Positions 16,880-25,203 of a stretch of 33,343 nt of DNA are shown piece by piece. How positions within the stretch are numbered: position 1 is the first letter of the stretch; each line of letters opens with the position of its first letter. Under the pieces are notes generated by a model. The model saw nothing but the letters and a program-made list of their open reading frames with translations, was not told the origin of the DNA and searched no databases. Location: assembly GCF_008801695.1 (NCBI RefSeq), contig NZ_VZPF01000059.1, forward strand, positions 1 to 33,343, in the 5' to 3' direction. The DNA comes from Pantoea stewartii subsp. stewartii. GTDB taxonomy: Bacteria > Pseudomonadota > Gammaproteobacteria > Enterobacterales > Enterobacteriaceae. The translations under genes and the position numbers were made by a program.

Positions 16880-17635
16880 TTACAGGCTGATGGACTGGCT
16901 GGTCTGGCGCAGAAAGAACGCCTTGACCTGTTCGGGCGGTAGCGGGCGGCTAAACAGATAGCTCTGCAAATGTGTCACGCCACGGTTGATCAGCCAGCTT
17001 GCCTGCTCATCCGTCTCAACGCCTTCCGCCACGCTCATCAGATTCAGTTTCTTTGACAGCTGTAAGACTGTATCCAGTACGGGCGAGGTAATTGTTTCGG
17101 TGCCAATACTTTGAACAAACCCACGGTCAATCTTCAGATAATCAAACGCATACTTTTCAAGATAGATTAATGCACTGTGCCCGGTACCGAAATCATCTAC
17201 CGCAATTTTAATTCCGCGCTGATGAAGCCAGTTAAACAGTGCGGCCGCGTTACTGTTTTCCACCACAGCACGTTCAGTAATCTCAAAAACGTACTGAAAG
17301 TGATCGTGCGGCATGCTGTCTTGCCAGTACAGCACATCATCGCGAAAGCTACAGGCACCCAGATGCAGCGGCGAAATATTAAGACTGATGCAGGTTCCTT
17401 TCGGCAGCGTGTGGCGCAGTAGATGTGCATCACGTGCAACCAGCTCAAAAAGGTGCCGGGTCAGGGGAATGATTTGGTTTTGCGCTTCGGCATAACTGAT
17501 AAAAATGTCGGGTGAGATTGCTTCGCCTGAAGGGTGCGTCCAGCGAAGCAGCGCCTCAATGCCGTACGATTGCCTGTCTGCTGCTGTGATGATGGGCTGA
17601 TATTCAACATGAAACTCGCCACGTCGAATGCCCAT
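16880..17635 (-). CDS. pdeN: c-di-GMP phosphodiesterase EAL domain, separated 3' half of pdeN
   Basis: This frame encodes a complete EAL domain: 'EALLRW' (ExLxR signature, residues 24-29), 'LNIS', the metal-binding 'DDFGTGHSALIYLEKY', 'DYLKIDRGF', 'VAEGVE' and the closing 'LQSYLFSRPLPP'. All catalytic residues I can check are present, so as a protein it could hydrolyse c-di-GMP to pGpG. It is the C-terminal half of E. coli PdeN (Rtn), whose N-terminal sensor half lies immediately upstream in another frame; the two are separated by one frameshift near 17646-17651. The ATG at 17635 lacks a good ribosome binding site, but the upstream stop is only 13 bases away and could allow re-initiation. It would then be a cytosolic domain freed from its redox sensor. 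Confidence 0.85.
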   Translation of the reverse strand: MGIRRGEFHVEYQPIITAADRQSYGIEALLRWTHPSGEAISPDIFISYAEAQNQIIPLTRHLFELVARDAHLLRHTLPKGTCISLNISPLHLGACSFRDDVLYWQDSMPHDHFQYVFEITERAVVENSNAAALFNWLHQRGIKIAVDDFGTGHSALIYLEKYAFDYLKIDRGFVQSIGTETITSPVLDTVLQLSKKLNLMSVAEGVETDEQASWLINRGVTHLQSYLFSRPLPPEQVKAFFLRQTSQSISL

Positions 17636-17645
17636 CGTGATTTCT

Positions 17646-18443
17646 TTACCGGGACAGTAACACCCAGCTCATCCCGCTGACAATTAACGCAAACAACAGG
17701 CTAATCAGCATGATCGTTTGGTAGTCGCTCGCCGATAAGGTTGAACCATAAAGTGCAAACTGAAACGGCAATCCGTCCATTGGCGTCTGCATAAGGGGTG
17801 AGGGGATCAGGTGATTTCGCACCAGCGTGGGCTGCCAGCTTGTCAGGGCAGTATTATGCGCAAGTAACGCGATACCGGTAATTTTGGGGTGAGATGACGC
17901 TTTGAGTTGATAAGGTGACAGGCTGACATTCAGCGTGACAAACAGGCCTGACTGCTGGGTGCCAGGTTGTTTGATCCAGATCGCCAGCGCCGGTTTTGTT
18001 GGCTGCATTGGCGTTCCGGGCAGTAAACGAATATCCCTTTCACGTGTAGGATCGGTGCGCGGTGAGAGCGCGCTGAGCGGCTGAAAGAAACTGCCCGTCG
18101 CCGAGGAGCAAAAGGCATTACCGTCTTTAACCAGGATAATGGCGCGTATGTCACCCGCAAAGGCTGCACGCGCGGTTAATTCGTGATTAACGATGTAGCA
18201 TTCAGACTTAACTAAGGGAAGCAGCGGAATGAGGGTATCTGAAATAAGGGCGTTCACGCTGTGCTGAAAATCGGTGCTGCTGTCGATGAGCAACTGCTTG
18301 TGTTGTTGCTTGCGATGGTGCTGGGTCTGAATAAGCAAAACAGACGTTAACAACAAGAAAAACAAACTACCAACAATCGCGCTCTTCCACGCGATGCGAC
18401 GAGGATAAGTTGCCTGGCGTATCAGCGCCCGCGACAATGGCAT
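17646..18443 (-). pseudogene. pdeN: CSS-motif sensor half of pdeN, truncated by frameshift
   Basis: I choose ATG 18443 ('MPLSRALIRQATYPRR') because GGGGAA (18451-18456) precedes it. It encodes two membrane helices (about 23-43 and 237-258 of 265 residues) around a periplasmic CSS-motif domain with 'CSS' in 'GNAFCSSATGSF' and the partner cysteine in 'KSECYIVNHELTARAAF', the segment conserved in E. coli PdeN. In E. coli relatives the disulfide state and periplasmic proteolysis tune phosphodiesterase activity. The frame ends in '...VLLSR' then TAA. Omitting one T of that TAA reads on as 'SRKEITMGIRRGEF', joining the EAL half exactly as in PdeN. It is either a real pseudogene or an assembly error. 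Confidence 0.85.
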
Positions 18444-18595
18444 GAAGTGCTTCCCCTGATCAAAATACAAAACTAAATGATGCACAATCGCACACATTTT
18501 CGCGTTTGAGAATATAACGAGTCAGTTAGTAATGTCTCGTTATTATTTTGATAAACAAGTATTTTTTACGTTGATTCGCTGGATTCAGAAAAAAA

Positions 18596-18615
18596 AACGC
18601 TGCATAGGCAGCGTT
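18596..18615 (-). terminator. intrinsic terminator after mepS (bidirectional)
   Basis: AACGCTGC (18596-18603) and GCAGCGTT (18608-18615) form an 8-bp stem with an ATAG loop. On the minus strand a run of seven T follows, ending mepS 35 bases after its stop. On the plus strand CTTTTTT follows too. It isolates mepS from the downstream pdeN-yej genes. Confidence 0.9.
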
Positions 18616-18650
18616 CTTTTTTCTCTGGCTGAGAGGACGTTCGTTCTACA

Positions 18651-19217
18651 CTAGCTCGGATTGCGACTTAATACCCGACGTGCTTCGCGATAACGTTTTT
18701 TCCAGTAATCTTCATTAAGGCTGGAGATCATCACGCCGTTGCTGGTCGAGGCATGAACAAAGTTGTCGTTGCCAAGATAGATACCAACATGACGGCCGGT
18801 GGAACCTGCACGGAAGAGGACTAAGTCACCCGGGCGCAGTCTGCTGCGTGCGATTTCTTTCCCTGTTCCCTGCTGTTCGGAGGTCGAACGAGGAAGATCT
18901 AATCCAAATTGTTCACGAAAAGTACGCTGTACGAAAGCGGAACAATCAATGCCGCGTTTAGTATCACCGCCAAGACGGTAACGTACACCTTTCCAGCTCG
19001 CGTATTGATCCATGATGCGTGTCTTAACATCGACATTACGCACCATCTCTTCGAACTCATCCTGAGACGCTTGAAGTAAAAAACCATTCTGGTTGTTAAC
19101 TTCATGATTCTCGATTTTTGCGTTATGGGTACTGCTACAAGCTGAGAGGAGTGTTGCCAGCGCCAGAGCGGGCGCTATCCGCCAGATATATCTCAGTATT
19201 GGTTGAGACTTGACCAT
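18651..19217 (-). CDS. mepS: murein DD-endopeptidase MepS (Spr)
   Basis: A 188-residue lipoprotein: signal sequence ending in the lipobox 'LLSAC' with the lipidated Cys27, then an NlpC/P60 papain-like domain with catalytic Cys92 ('GIDCSAFVQ'), His143 ('GRHVGIYLG') and His155 ('NFVHAST'). It cleaves D-Ala-mDAP crosslinks in peptidoglycan to let new material be inserted during cell elongation, and its level is set by NlpI-Prc proteolysis in E. coli. The length equals E. coli MepS. It has a long non-coding upstream region (19218-19682) and its own terminator, indicating a monocistronic unit. Confidence 0.96.
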   Translation of the reverse strand: MVKSQPILRYIWRIAPALALATLLSACSSTHNAKIENHEVNNQNGFLLQASQDEFEEMVRNVDVKTRIMDQYASWKGVRYRLGGDTKRGIDCSAFVQRTFREQFGLDLPRSTSEQQGTGKEIARSRLRPGDLVLFRAGSTGRHVGIYLGNDNFVHASTSNGVMISSLNEDYWKKRYREARRVLSRNPS

Positions 19218-19682
19218 TATTCGGGTTTTCCTTCGAAGTCCTTACGACAAGATTGTCGCCAGCCAGATGACAAAACGGAATGAGATTAATAAGCCAGCCA
19301 GAACAAGACAACGCTTTAATTATAAAAATGTGTAAATCACCACAATTTATCTGTTAAAGAATGCTTAATACCGCGACTTCTTTCTCACTGCGACCGAGAT
19401 TAACCGATTCCCGAGGCCGTGGCGAGTGCTTTTAATCAAATTCTGATAGGTTTTTTTGATACTTATCAAACTTAAATGACTTGTTCACTTTATCAACAGG
19501 AATGCAAGTGTAATAACAGGATGAAAGGGGAAAACAGACGCTAATTCCAGGCATAGTGCGGGTTACGGGGAGGGCGGCGGCGCGGCTGGCTTTCATCAGA
19601 CAGGATAAATCCAGTAATATCATCGGCTTCAGTGTGATTTTTTGTTAGCGTGCTAATTGTTACTTTAAGTTTTTTATAAGTA
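19218..19682. other. long intergenic region between lpxT terminator and mepS
   Basis: No convincing gene is visible; a 63-codon minus-strand frame at 19432-19623 has no homology I recognise. The AT-rich segment presumably holds the mepS promoter and leader. It contains a perfect 14-bp palindrome CGACAAGATTGTCG-like (arms CGACAA 19245-19250, TTGTCG 19253-19258) 28 bases upstream of the mepS start, and a TTAGC/GCTAA palindrome at 19645-19656. Their role is unknown. Confidence 0.5.
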
Positions 19683-19716
19683 AGGGCGGTTTAAAATTTA
19701 ATCATTAACCCGCCCT
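19683..19716 (-). terminator. stem-loop downstream of lpxT
   Basis: AGGGCGG (19683-19689) and CCGCCCT (19710-19716) form a 7-bp G/C stem with a 20-base AT-rich loop, ten bases after the lpxT stop. On the minus strand only ACTTATAAAAAAC follows, so it lacks a good U-tract. It is a plausible but imperfect terminator. Confidence 0.55.
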
Positions 19717-19726
19717 CGCTAATTAA

Positions 19727-20434
19727 TTACCCTTGGGGTTTATTTTTGCCCGGTAATTTGTGATAAAACCAATTAACCAGATAATCACTTGCCGGTGTTA
19801 ATAACCACCAGCTCAATCCCACCAGAACAACAGAAAGCGAACCTACCGTAATATCCGTAAACCAGTGCGCGCCAGCCATCACGCGCGGCAAAGCGAATAA
19901 AACGACAATTACCACGCCGACTAAAAACGGGCGAAAGCCAAAATAACGCCACATAAATGCCGCAAAGATCATCAGCATCATGCCATGATCGCCGGGAAAA
20001 CTGTCCTTTGACGCATCTTTAGCGGGAATGCCGGTCAGCTCACTGACACGATGCACGCCGTCAAAAAACAGCGTCGGGCTGGCGTGTTTGACCGGCAACA
20101 GATGGCCGGCCTGATTCAGAACGACCGCAGTCACAAGCATGGTAATGCCAATGGCCAGCATACGACGTCGACCGGTGGGCGTTTCGCGGTACCACAGCCA
20201 CAGATAGAGCAAGCCCATTGCCAGCAAGGACACGGCATCAAAGCCGCGAAAATTAGTGATGGCAACCAGCAGGGCAAACGCCGGGTGAGCAACCATCTCA
20301 TTATTGAAGGCGAAAAAAATCCCTTTATCAATTTCAAACCAAAACCCGTGATGAGGCGGTAAGTACCAAGAAAAAAACAGCATCATCCCCAGTGCATTAA
20401 GCAGGAGGATGGTGACAAGACGTGTTGCGTGCAT
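19727..20434 (-). CDS. lpxT: lipid A 1-diphosphate synthase (Kdo2-lipid A phosphotransferase)
   Basis: A 235-residue PAP2-superfamily membrane enzyme with about six helices. The three phosphatase motifs are visible: 'LLPVKHASPTL' (about 112-122), 'SFPGDHGMM' (about 146-154) and 'RVMAGAHWFTDITVG' (about 187-201), carrying the conserved Lys, His and Arg/His/Asp. LpxT transfers a phosphate from undecaprenyl diphosphate to the 1-position of lipid A on the periplasmic side, recycling the carrier and raising lipid A negative charge. Close to E. coli YeiU/LpxT (237 aa). yeiR ends 42 bases upstream on the same strand, so read-through is possible. Confidence 0.95.
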   Translation of the reverse strand: MHATRLVTILLLNALGMMLFFSWYLPPHHGFWFEIDKGIFFAFNNEMVAHPAFALLVAITNFRGFDAVSLLAMGLLYLWLWYRETPTGRRRMLAIGITMLVTAVVLNQAGHLLPVKHASPTLFFDGVHRVSELTGIPAKDASKDSFPGDHGMMLMIFAAFMWRYFGFRPFLVGVVIVVLFALPRVMAGAHWFTDITVGSLSVVLVGLSWWLLTPASDYLVNWFYHKLPGKNKPQG

Positions 20435-20476
20435 AAATCTGCCCCAGTAAAAAAATAACCGCCGACCATAACCATG

Positions 20477-21454
20477 TCAGCTTAAACGAATCTTCAACAA
20501 GGCGGATTGTAAACTATTCCAGTCGGCAGGTGCGGAATGAATCATCTCAACACGGCTGTCTGGCGACGTTGTGTCCAGCAATTCATAATGAAAATCCTCC
20601 CCCTGACGATTGATACTGACTGAGCCTTCCTTTATTCGCAGGAAGCCTTTGACCCGATCTACAGGGGCAAGCCGCGCCCATTCAAGCAGGGGCTGAGCGT
20701 CAAACACCGTTTCATTGTCAAAAAGCCAGCCGCAGGCGACATAACCCTGGCCCTGATTGAGCGCCCGACGCCACGCGCTCTGCCCGTCAAGACGCATTGC
20801 CGCAATACCACTGCCCGGGGGCGTTGAATGAGAGTGATGTGCAGGATGCGGAATGTCACGCGGCGCACCTCGCGGTTTGTCCAGTAAGGCTGGAGGGATA
20901 CGGCCAAATTCCGTAGCCACAAACGGGCGATCGGCCTGATGCGCTGTCCGCCATTGTGCCAGGCGCTGCTTATCATGGTCACTCCAGCGATCGCGTTTAT
21001 TGCCAATGATGATGTCGGCAGCGAGGAGTTGATCGCGAAAGTTTTCATTATTGAGGATACGTGGGTCGGCAAGCTGGCGCGCATCCAGCAGCGTCAGCGT
21101 CGCCTGAAGCGTGAGCCAGGGTTCATAGGCAGGCGAGGTCAGCATGGTCAGGAGCTGGCGGGGATGGCCGAGTCCAGTGGGTTCGATTAATAAACGGTCG
21201 GGTTTAGTCTGCTTTAACAGCCTGTTCAACCCAATCTGCATGGGCAGTCCGTTAACGCAACACATACAGCCGCCGGGAATCTCTTTTAGCGTGGCGCCGC
21301 GGTTGGCAAGTAATGCGCCATCAATACCTATCTCACCGAATTCATTGACCAGTACAGCCCAGTTTTCCCCGGCGGGCTTATGCGCTAACAGGTGAAGCAA
21401 CGTAGTGGTCTTTCCGCTGCCTAAAAATCCGGTAAGGAGGTTAACACGTGTCAT
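20477..21454 (-). CDS. yeiR: COG0523 family zinc-binding GTPase YeiR
   Basis: A 325-residue G3E-type GTPase: Walker A 'GFLGSGKTTTL' (residues 9-19), the metal motif C63-M-C65-C66, 'EPTGLGHP' (switch region), base recognition near 'GNKRDRW', and a His-rich tract 'HPAHHSHS' (about 202-209). A C-terminal CobW-C-type domain follows. The CxCC motif and E. coli YeiR data indicate Zn(II) binding that stimulates GTP hydrolysis; a zinc metallochaperone role is inferred. A 31-bp palindrome resembling a Zur operator lies 26 bases upstream of the start codon, suggesting derepression in zinc starvation. Confidence 0.95.
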   Translation of the reverse strand: MTRVNLLTGFLGSGKTTTLLHLLAHKPAGENWAVLVNEFGEIGIDGALLANRGATLKEIPGGCMCCVNGLPMQIGLNRLLKQTKPDRLLIEPTGLGHPRQLLTMLTSPAYEPWLTLQATLTLLDARQLADPRILNNENFRDQLLAADIIIGNKRDRWSDHDKQRLAQWRTAHQADRPFVATEFGRIPPALLDKPRGAPRDIPHPAHHSHSTPPGSGIAAMRLDGQSAWRRALNQGQGYVACGWLFDNETVFDAQPLLEWARLAPVDRVKGFLRIKEGSVSINRQGEDFHYELLDTTSPDSRVEMIHSAPADWNSLQSALLKIRLS

Positions 21455-21479
21455 GCCTGAGGCTCCTGCAAAGCATTAT

Positions 21480-21510
21480 GCGAATATTGTTATAGCATAA
21501 CAATATTCGC
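21480..21510 (-). promoter_or_regulatory. 31-bp palindrome, probable Zur operator of yeiR
   Basis: GCGAATATTGTTAT (21480-21493) and ATAACAATATTCGC (21497-21510) are perfect 14-bp inverted arms around AGC. The core GTTATAGCATAAC (21489-21501) differs from the enterobacterial Zur core GTTATAATATAAC only at the two central bases. It lies 26-56 bases before the yeiR start, where it would overlap the promoter and repress. There is no U-tract, so a yeiP terminator is less likely. Confidence 0.65.
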
Positions 21511-21532
21511 CTGCCGCACGCGCCAGTCTGGA

Positions 21533-22105
21533 TCAGTCGGCGCGTCCCATATAGCGGCGCTCTGCCACATGGATGCGAATGCGCTCACCGTTACTGAGAT
21601 ATTCGGGCACCTGCACGACCAGGCCTGTACTCATCCCGGCAGGCTTTGTGCGTGCGCTGGCCGACGCGCCTTTAATTCCGGGCGAGGTGTCCACAATTTC
21701 CATGTCAACCGTCTGAGGCAGTTCAAGCGCCAGCACCTGTCCGTCCATGGTGAGCACCTGGATACCGGGAATGCCCCCTTCAGGGATAAACAGCAGTTCT
21801 TCTTCTATTTGCTCTTTTTTGAAGGCGTAAGGCGTATAATCTTCATCGTCCATGAAGACGTATTCATCACCATCAATATAAGAGAAGGTGACGCTGCGGC
21901 GGCTCAGCGAAATGGCATCAATAATTTCATCGCCTTTGAAGCGTTCTTCTACTTTCATGCCGGTGCGCACATCGGTAAAGCGCATTTTATACAGCGTTGC
22001 CGCGCCCCGGGCGCTTGGGCTCTGGACATCAATGTCTTTCACCAGCAGCAGTTTGCCGTTATGGGTGACGGCCATTCCTTTTTTGATTTCGTTCGCTTTT
22101 GGCAT
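21533..22105 (-). CDS. yeiP: elongation factor P-like protein YeiP
   Basis: The start ATG 22105 ('[25 protein letters not shown]') gives 190 residues, the same as E. coli YeiP; the frame is open further upstream but without family sequence. Three domains follow the EF-P plan: an N-terminal KOW-like barrel (about 1-65) and two OB domains, with the conserved C-terminal '[16 protein letters not shown]'. The loop that carries the modified lysine in EF-P reads 'SPSARGAA' here, so there is an Arg and no lysine to be beta-lysylated. EfpL-type paralogues assist ribosomes stalled at proline and similar motifs. Confidence 0.95.
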   Translation of the reverse strand: MPKANEIKKGMAVTHNGKLLLVKDIDVQSPSARGAATLYKMRFTDVRTGMKVEERFKGDEIIDAISLSRRSVTFSYIDGDEYVFMDDEDYTPYAFKKEQIEEELLFIPEGGIPGIQVLTMDGQVLALELPQTVDMEIVDTSPGIKGASASARTKPAGMSTGLVVQVPEYLSNGERIRIHVAERRYMGRAD

Positions 22106-22376
22106 TGCGGTTCTCGCTGTCAAAGTGATAGTGCGCGCAACGTTACTCGCGCGGACGTGAACAGGCAAGACAGCGCGAAAAATTTTGTGCCTGATGGCGA
22201 CTAACAGGATAAAGCCGTCACAGTATACATCATGGATCATGACGTCATTGGCGTTGCAAAGGCGACATCACAGCATGACCGGCGATCGGTGCCTGGCCTG
22301 TTTCTCTGTAAAGGTGATGTCAGGGTAAGGCACGTTCTGTTATCGTGCGCGCTTTAGCGGTTCGAGGAGATAAAAG

Positions 22377-22631
22377 ATGGAATGTCGTACAGACTGTGGC
22401 GCATGTTGTATTGCCCCGAGCATTTCCTCGCCCATTCCGGGAATGCCACAGGGCAAACCCGCTAATACCCGGTGCGTTCAGCTTGCGGATAATAACCTCT
22501 GTAAAATTTTTGGATCGCCTCTGCGTCCGAAAGTGTGCGCCGGACTACAGCCATCGGTTGAGATGTGCGGTAGTAACCGTCATTATGCGATGGATTATCT
22601 GATTCACCTTGAGCAAAGTACCGCCCCCTGA
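22377..22631 (+). CDS. yeiW: YkgJ/YeiW family cysteine-cluster protein
   Basis: An 84-residue protein starting '[24 protein letters not shown]' and nearly superimposable on E. coli YeiW. It has eight cysteines, including C-x3-C-G-A-C-C at the N-terminus and 'CVQL', 'LCKIF', 'KVCAG', 'MCG', the pattern of UPF0153 proteins believed to bind Zn or an Fe-S cluster. GAGGAGA at 22364-22370 is a strong ribosome binding site. It is divergent from yeiP and followed by the fru operon. Its cellular role is unknown. Confidence 0.92.
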   Translation: MECRTDCGACCIAPSISSPIPGMPQGKPANTRCVQLADNNLCKIFGSPLRPKVCAGLQPSVEMCGSNRHYAMDYLIHLEQSTAP

Positions 22632-22947
22632 TTTCCCCGGTGCAGGTTCCCGTCTTCGCTGCGTTCGTTGTCTTTTGAGACATCATCACTGTTTAAAAAC
22701 GCCGCATTTCTGGCTGTATTGTCGACGGCATAATTTATCCTCTGGTGCATGTTAATCGCTCCCTGCCTGCATGGCGTCCTGAATTTGTTCGTATCTTTGT
22801 GAAAGTGTTTGCTGACGCTGAAGCAGAGCCGAGGCATGCGATTAATGGCAAGGAGCTGACGTTGCTGAAATTCCCCTCCTGTTAACCGACCTCATGTCAC
22901 CCAGACTTCAGCACGCTTTTTAAGATTATCCTCTGATCTCACTGAAT

Positions 22948-22963
22948 TGTGCGTAACGTCAAA
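22948..22963. promoter_or_regulatory. possible CRP site upstream of fruB
   Basis: TGTGCGTAACGTCAAA keeps the left half-site TGTG and most of the right half-site (GTCA for TCACA) with six-base spacing. It lies 174 bases before fruB. Fructose operons of enterics are CRP-activated, so the location is sensible, but the match is imperfect. Confidence 0.35.
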
Positions 22964-23022
22964 GATCTGCTACGTCGTTGACGCATTTTCTTGCCAGTGA
23001 CACGCATGTTCAGCACAATTCT

Positions 23023-23034
23023 TGAAACGTTTCA
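23023..23034. promoter_or_regulatory. Cra (FruR) operator O1
   Basis: TGAAACGTTTCA is a perfect 12-bp palindrome and a full match to the Cra consensus TGAAACGWTTCA. It lies 99 bases before fruB. Cra represses fru until fructose 1-phosphate, made by this very operon, releases it. Confidence 0.92.
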
Positions 23035-23089
23035 GCGTTGCTGTAGCGGCCTTTACTGGCACGAACAGCAAGATTCGACACCAGTAAGC

Positions 23090-23101
23090 TGAAACGATTC
23101 A
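23090..23101. promoter_or_regulatory. Cra (FruR) operator O2
   Basis: TGAAACGATTCA matches the Cra consensus exactly and sits just before the fruB ribosome binding site, 67 bases downstream of the first operator. Two operators in this arrangement also control fruBKA in E. coli, and the second would act as a roadblock to transcription. Confidence 0.9.
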
Positions 23102-23121
23102 ATCAGCAAGCGAGGAGAATT

Positions 23122-24252
23122 ATGTTCCAGCTCGAATTGCAGGCCATCCATACCGGAGCCAGCGCCCAAAATAAAGAAGATGCGATTCGTCAGGTTGCGG
23201 CGGCACTTACTGCTGCAGGTAACGTGGCGGAAGGTTATGTCAACGGTATGCTGGCACGTGAGCAGCAGACCTCTACCTTTTTGGGTAATGGTATTGCCAT
23301 TCCTCACGGCACCACCGACACACGCGATCTGGTGCTGAAAACCGGCGTGCAGGTCTTTCAGTTTCCGCAGGGCATTGCCTGGGGCGACGATCAGACCGCC
23401 TATGTCGCGATTGGTATTGCGGCCAAATCCGATGAACACCTGGCCTTGTTACGTCAGCTTACGCATGTGCTGAGTGATGACTCTGTTGCCGAACAGCTTA
23501 AAACGGCCTCAGCGGAAGATCTGCGTGCGCTGCTGATGGGTGAGAAGCAGCCCGCGGCGTTCAGCTTTGACACCTCACTGATTACCCTCGACGTCAATGC
23601 ACGTGATTTGATGACGTTGCAGGCCTTAAATGCCGGGCGTTTACAGGCGGCGGGCGTGGTTGATGCCAGCTATGTCGCGGATGTGGTGTCCCGCCATCCT
23701 CTGAGTCTGGGACAGGGCATCTGGCTCAGTGACAGCGGTAAAGGCAATCTGCAAAGCGGCGTAGCCGTCAGCCGCGCAGCGAGCGCGTTTGAGCACCAGG
23801 GCGAACCGGTCAACATGCTGATAAGCGTGGCAGCCGTTGATGAGCGTCCTCTGGACGTGCTGGGCTACCTCAGCGCTCTGCTGCAGAGTAATAAGGCCGA
23901 TCGTTTATTAAAAGCGGATGCGGCAGGTGTTTATGCCCTGCTAACCAGCGAAGTCGACGAGCAGGCGGACCAACTGACTGCAGAATTCACGATCCGCAAC
24001 GAGCATGGCTTACATGCGCGTCCGGGTACGGCACTGGTGAGCGTTATCAAGCAGTTTAACAGTGAGATCACGATTACGAACCTCGACGGCAGCGGCAAAC
24101 CGGCGAACGGACGCAGCCTGATGAAAGTGGTCGCGCTGGGCGTGAAAAAAGGCCATCGCCTGCGTTTCACTGCCAGTGGTGATGATGCACAGCAGGCATT
24201 AGATGCCATCGAAGAAGCAATCAACAGCGGATTAGGTGAGGGGGCAGCATGA
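23122..24252 (+). CDS. fruB: fructose PTS diphosphoryl transfer protein (EIIA-FPr)
   Basis: A 376-residue cytosolic fusion. The N-terminal EIIA-Fru domain (about 1-145) carries the phosphorylated His62 in '[11 protein letters not shown]'. A middle linker domain (about 155-280) follows, and the C-terminal HPr-like FPr domain (about 285-376) has active His298 in '[10 protein letters not shown]'. It moves phosphate from enzyme I through FPr and EIIA to the fructose-specific EIIB on FruA, bypassing HPr. CGAGGAGA is a strong ribosome binding site. It overlaps fruK by four bases (ATGA), so the two are translationally coupled. Full length relative to E. coli (376 aa). Confidence 0.97.
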   Translation: MFQLELQAIHTGASAQNKEDAIRQVAAALTAAGNVAEGYVNGMLAREQQTSTFLGNGIAIPHGTTDTRDLVLKTGVQVFQFPQGIAWGDDQTAYVAIGIAAKSDEHLALLRQLTHVLSDDSVAEQLKTASAEDLRALLMGEKQPAAFSFDTSLITLDVNARDLMTLQALNAGRLQAAGVVDASYVADVVSRHPLSLGQGIWLSDSGKGNLQSGVAVSRAASAFEHQGEPVNMLISVAAVDERPLDVLGYLSALLQSNKADRLLKADAAGVYALLTSEVDEQADQLTAEFTIRNEHGLHARPGTALVSVIKQFNSEITITNLDGSGKPANGRSLMKVVALGVKKGHRLRFTASGDDAQQALDAIEEAINSGLGEGAA

Positions 24253-25187
24253 CCAGACGTGTGGCAACTATCACGTTGAATCCTGCGTACGACCTGGTCG
24301 GCTATACGCCTGAAATTGAGCGCGGTGAAGTGAACCTGGTAAAAACCACCGGATTGCATGCTGCTGGTAAAGGCATCAATGTTGCCAAAGTGCTGAAAGA
24401 TCTGGGGATTGATGTCACCGTAGGGGGCTTTCTGGGGAAAGATAACCAGGATGGTTTCCAACAACTGTTCAGTGAACTGGGGATTGCTAACCGCTTTCAG
24501 GTGGTCAATGGCCGTACCCGCATCAACGTCAAGCTCACCGAGCAAAACGGGGACGTCACCGATCTCAACTTTTCCGGCTTCAGGGTGACCGCGCAGGACT
24601 GGGATCGTTTTACCAGCGATTCATTAACCTGGCTGGGTCAGTTCGACATGGTTTGCGTTAGCGGCAGCCTGCCGGAAGGTGTCGATCCTGACGCCTTTAC
24701 CCGCTGGATGACTGAACTGCGCACCCATTGCCCTTGCATTATCTTCGACAGCAGCCGTGAAGCGCTGGTCGCAGGCCTGAAGGCCGCACCATGGCTGGTC
24801 AAACCCAACCGTCGCGAGCTGGAAATCTGGGCGGGACGTAAACTCCCTACGTTGCAGGATGTGATTAACGCAGCGCACGAGTTGCGTGAGCAGGGCATTG
24901 CACATGTGGTGATTTCTCTGGGTGCAGAAGGCGCACTTTGGGTCAATGCCTCAGGTGAATGGATTGCTAAACCGCCGGTGTGCGAGGTTGTCAGCACCGT
25001 TGGGGCAGGTGACTCCATGGTAGGTGGCCTGATTTATGGCCTGTTAATGCGTGAATCCAGTGAACATACGTTACGTCTGGCTACTGCGGTAGCCGCGATG
25101 GCCGTGAGCCAGAGCAACGTTGGCGTTACCGATCGTACCCAGTTGGCCGCAATGATGGCGCGCGTCGACTTACAACCCGTTAACTAA
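24249..25187 (+). CDS. fruK: 1-phosphofructokinase
   Basis: A 312-residue PfkB-family kinase that phosphorylates fructose 1-phosphate to fructose 1,6-bisphosphate. The first PfkB signature lies around '[14 protein letters not shown]' (about 38-51) and the second, with the catalytic aspartate, is '[13 protein letters not shown]' (about 247-259). The anion-hole GAGD is intact. It also controls the level of the Cra inducer fructose 1-phosphate. It overlaps fruB by ATGA and is followed by fruA after 16 bases. Confidence 0.97.
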   Translation: MTRRVATITLNPAYDLVGYTPEIERGEVNLVKTTGLHAAGKGINVAKVLKDLGIDVTVGGFLGKDNQDGFQQLFSELGIANRFQVVNGRTRINVKLTEQNGDVTDLNFSGFRVTAQDWDRFTSDSLTWLGQFDMVCVSGSLPEGVDPDAFTRWMTELRTHCPCIIFDSSREALVAGLKAAPWLVKPNRRELEIWAGRKLPTLQDVINAAHELREQGIAHVVISLGAEGALWVNASGEWIAKPPVCEVVSTVGAGDSMVGGLIYGLLMRESSEHTLRLATAVAAMAVSQSNVGVTDRTQLAAMMARVDLQPVN

Positions 25188-25203
25188 CAGCAGGAGAGCG
25201 ATA

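Larger units (their letters stand above)
22632..23121 (+). promoter_or_regulatory. fru operon upstream region
   Basis: This 490-base gap has no supported gene. Its right half holds the fruB control region: a CRP-like site, two Cra operators and, between the operators, an inverted repeat TTACTGG (23053-23059) / CCAGTAA (23081-23087) that could fold in the leader. Its left half (22632-22900) contains only an unsupported minus-strand frame of 77 codons and no recognisable signal. Confidence 0.6.

Noticed and set aside
17640..17660. Programmed ribosomal frameshift in pdeN
   Set aside because: No slippery heptamer or downstream structure is evident, and known PdeN proteins are made from one continuous frame.
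19432..19623. 63-codon minus-strand frame upstream of mepS
   Set aside because: AT-rich, unrecognised sequence with no convincing start signal.
21480..21510. yeiR palindrome as a terminator of yeiP
   Set aside because: AT-rich stem without a following T-run, and it lies at promoter distance from yeiR; the operator reading fits better.
21569..22204. 211-codon plus-strand open frame over yeiP
   Set aside because: Antisense shadow of yeiP, whose family match is clear.
22604..22837. 77-codon minus-strand frame between yeiW and fruB
   Set aside because: No ribosome binding site or recognisable family; overlaps the yeiW 3' end.
23931..24545. 204-codon minus-strand open frame over the fruB/fruK junction
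   Set aside because: Antisense to two complete operon genes; no family resemblance.
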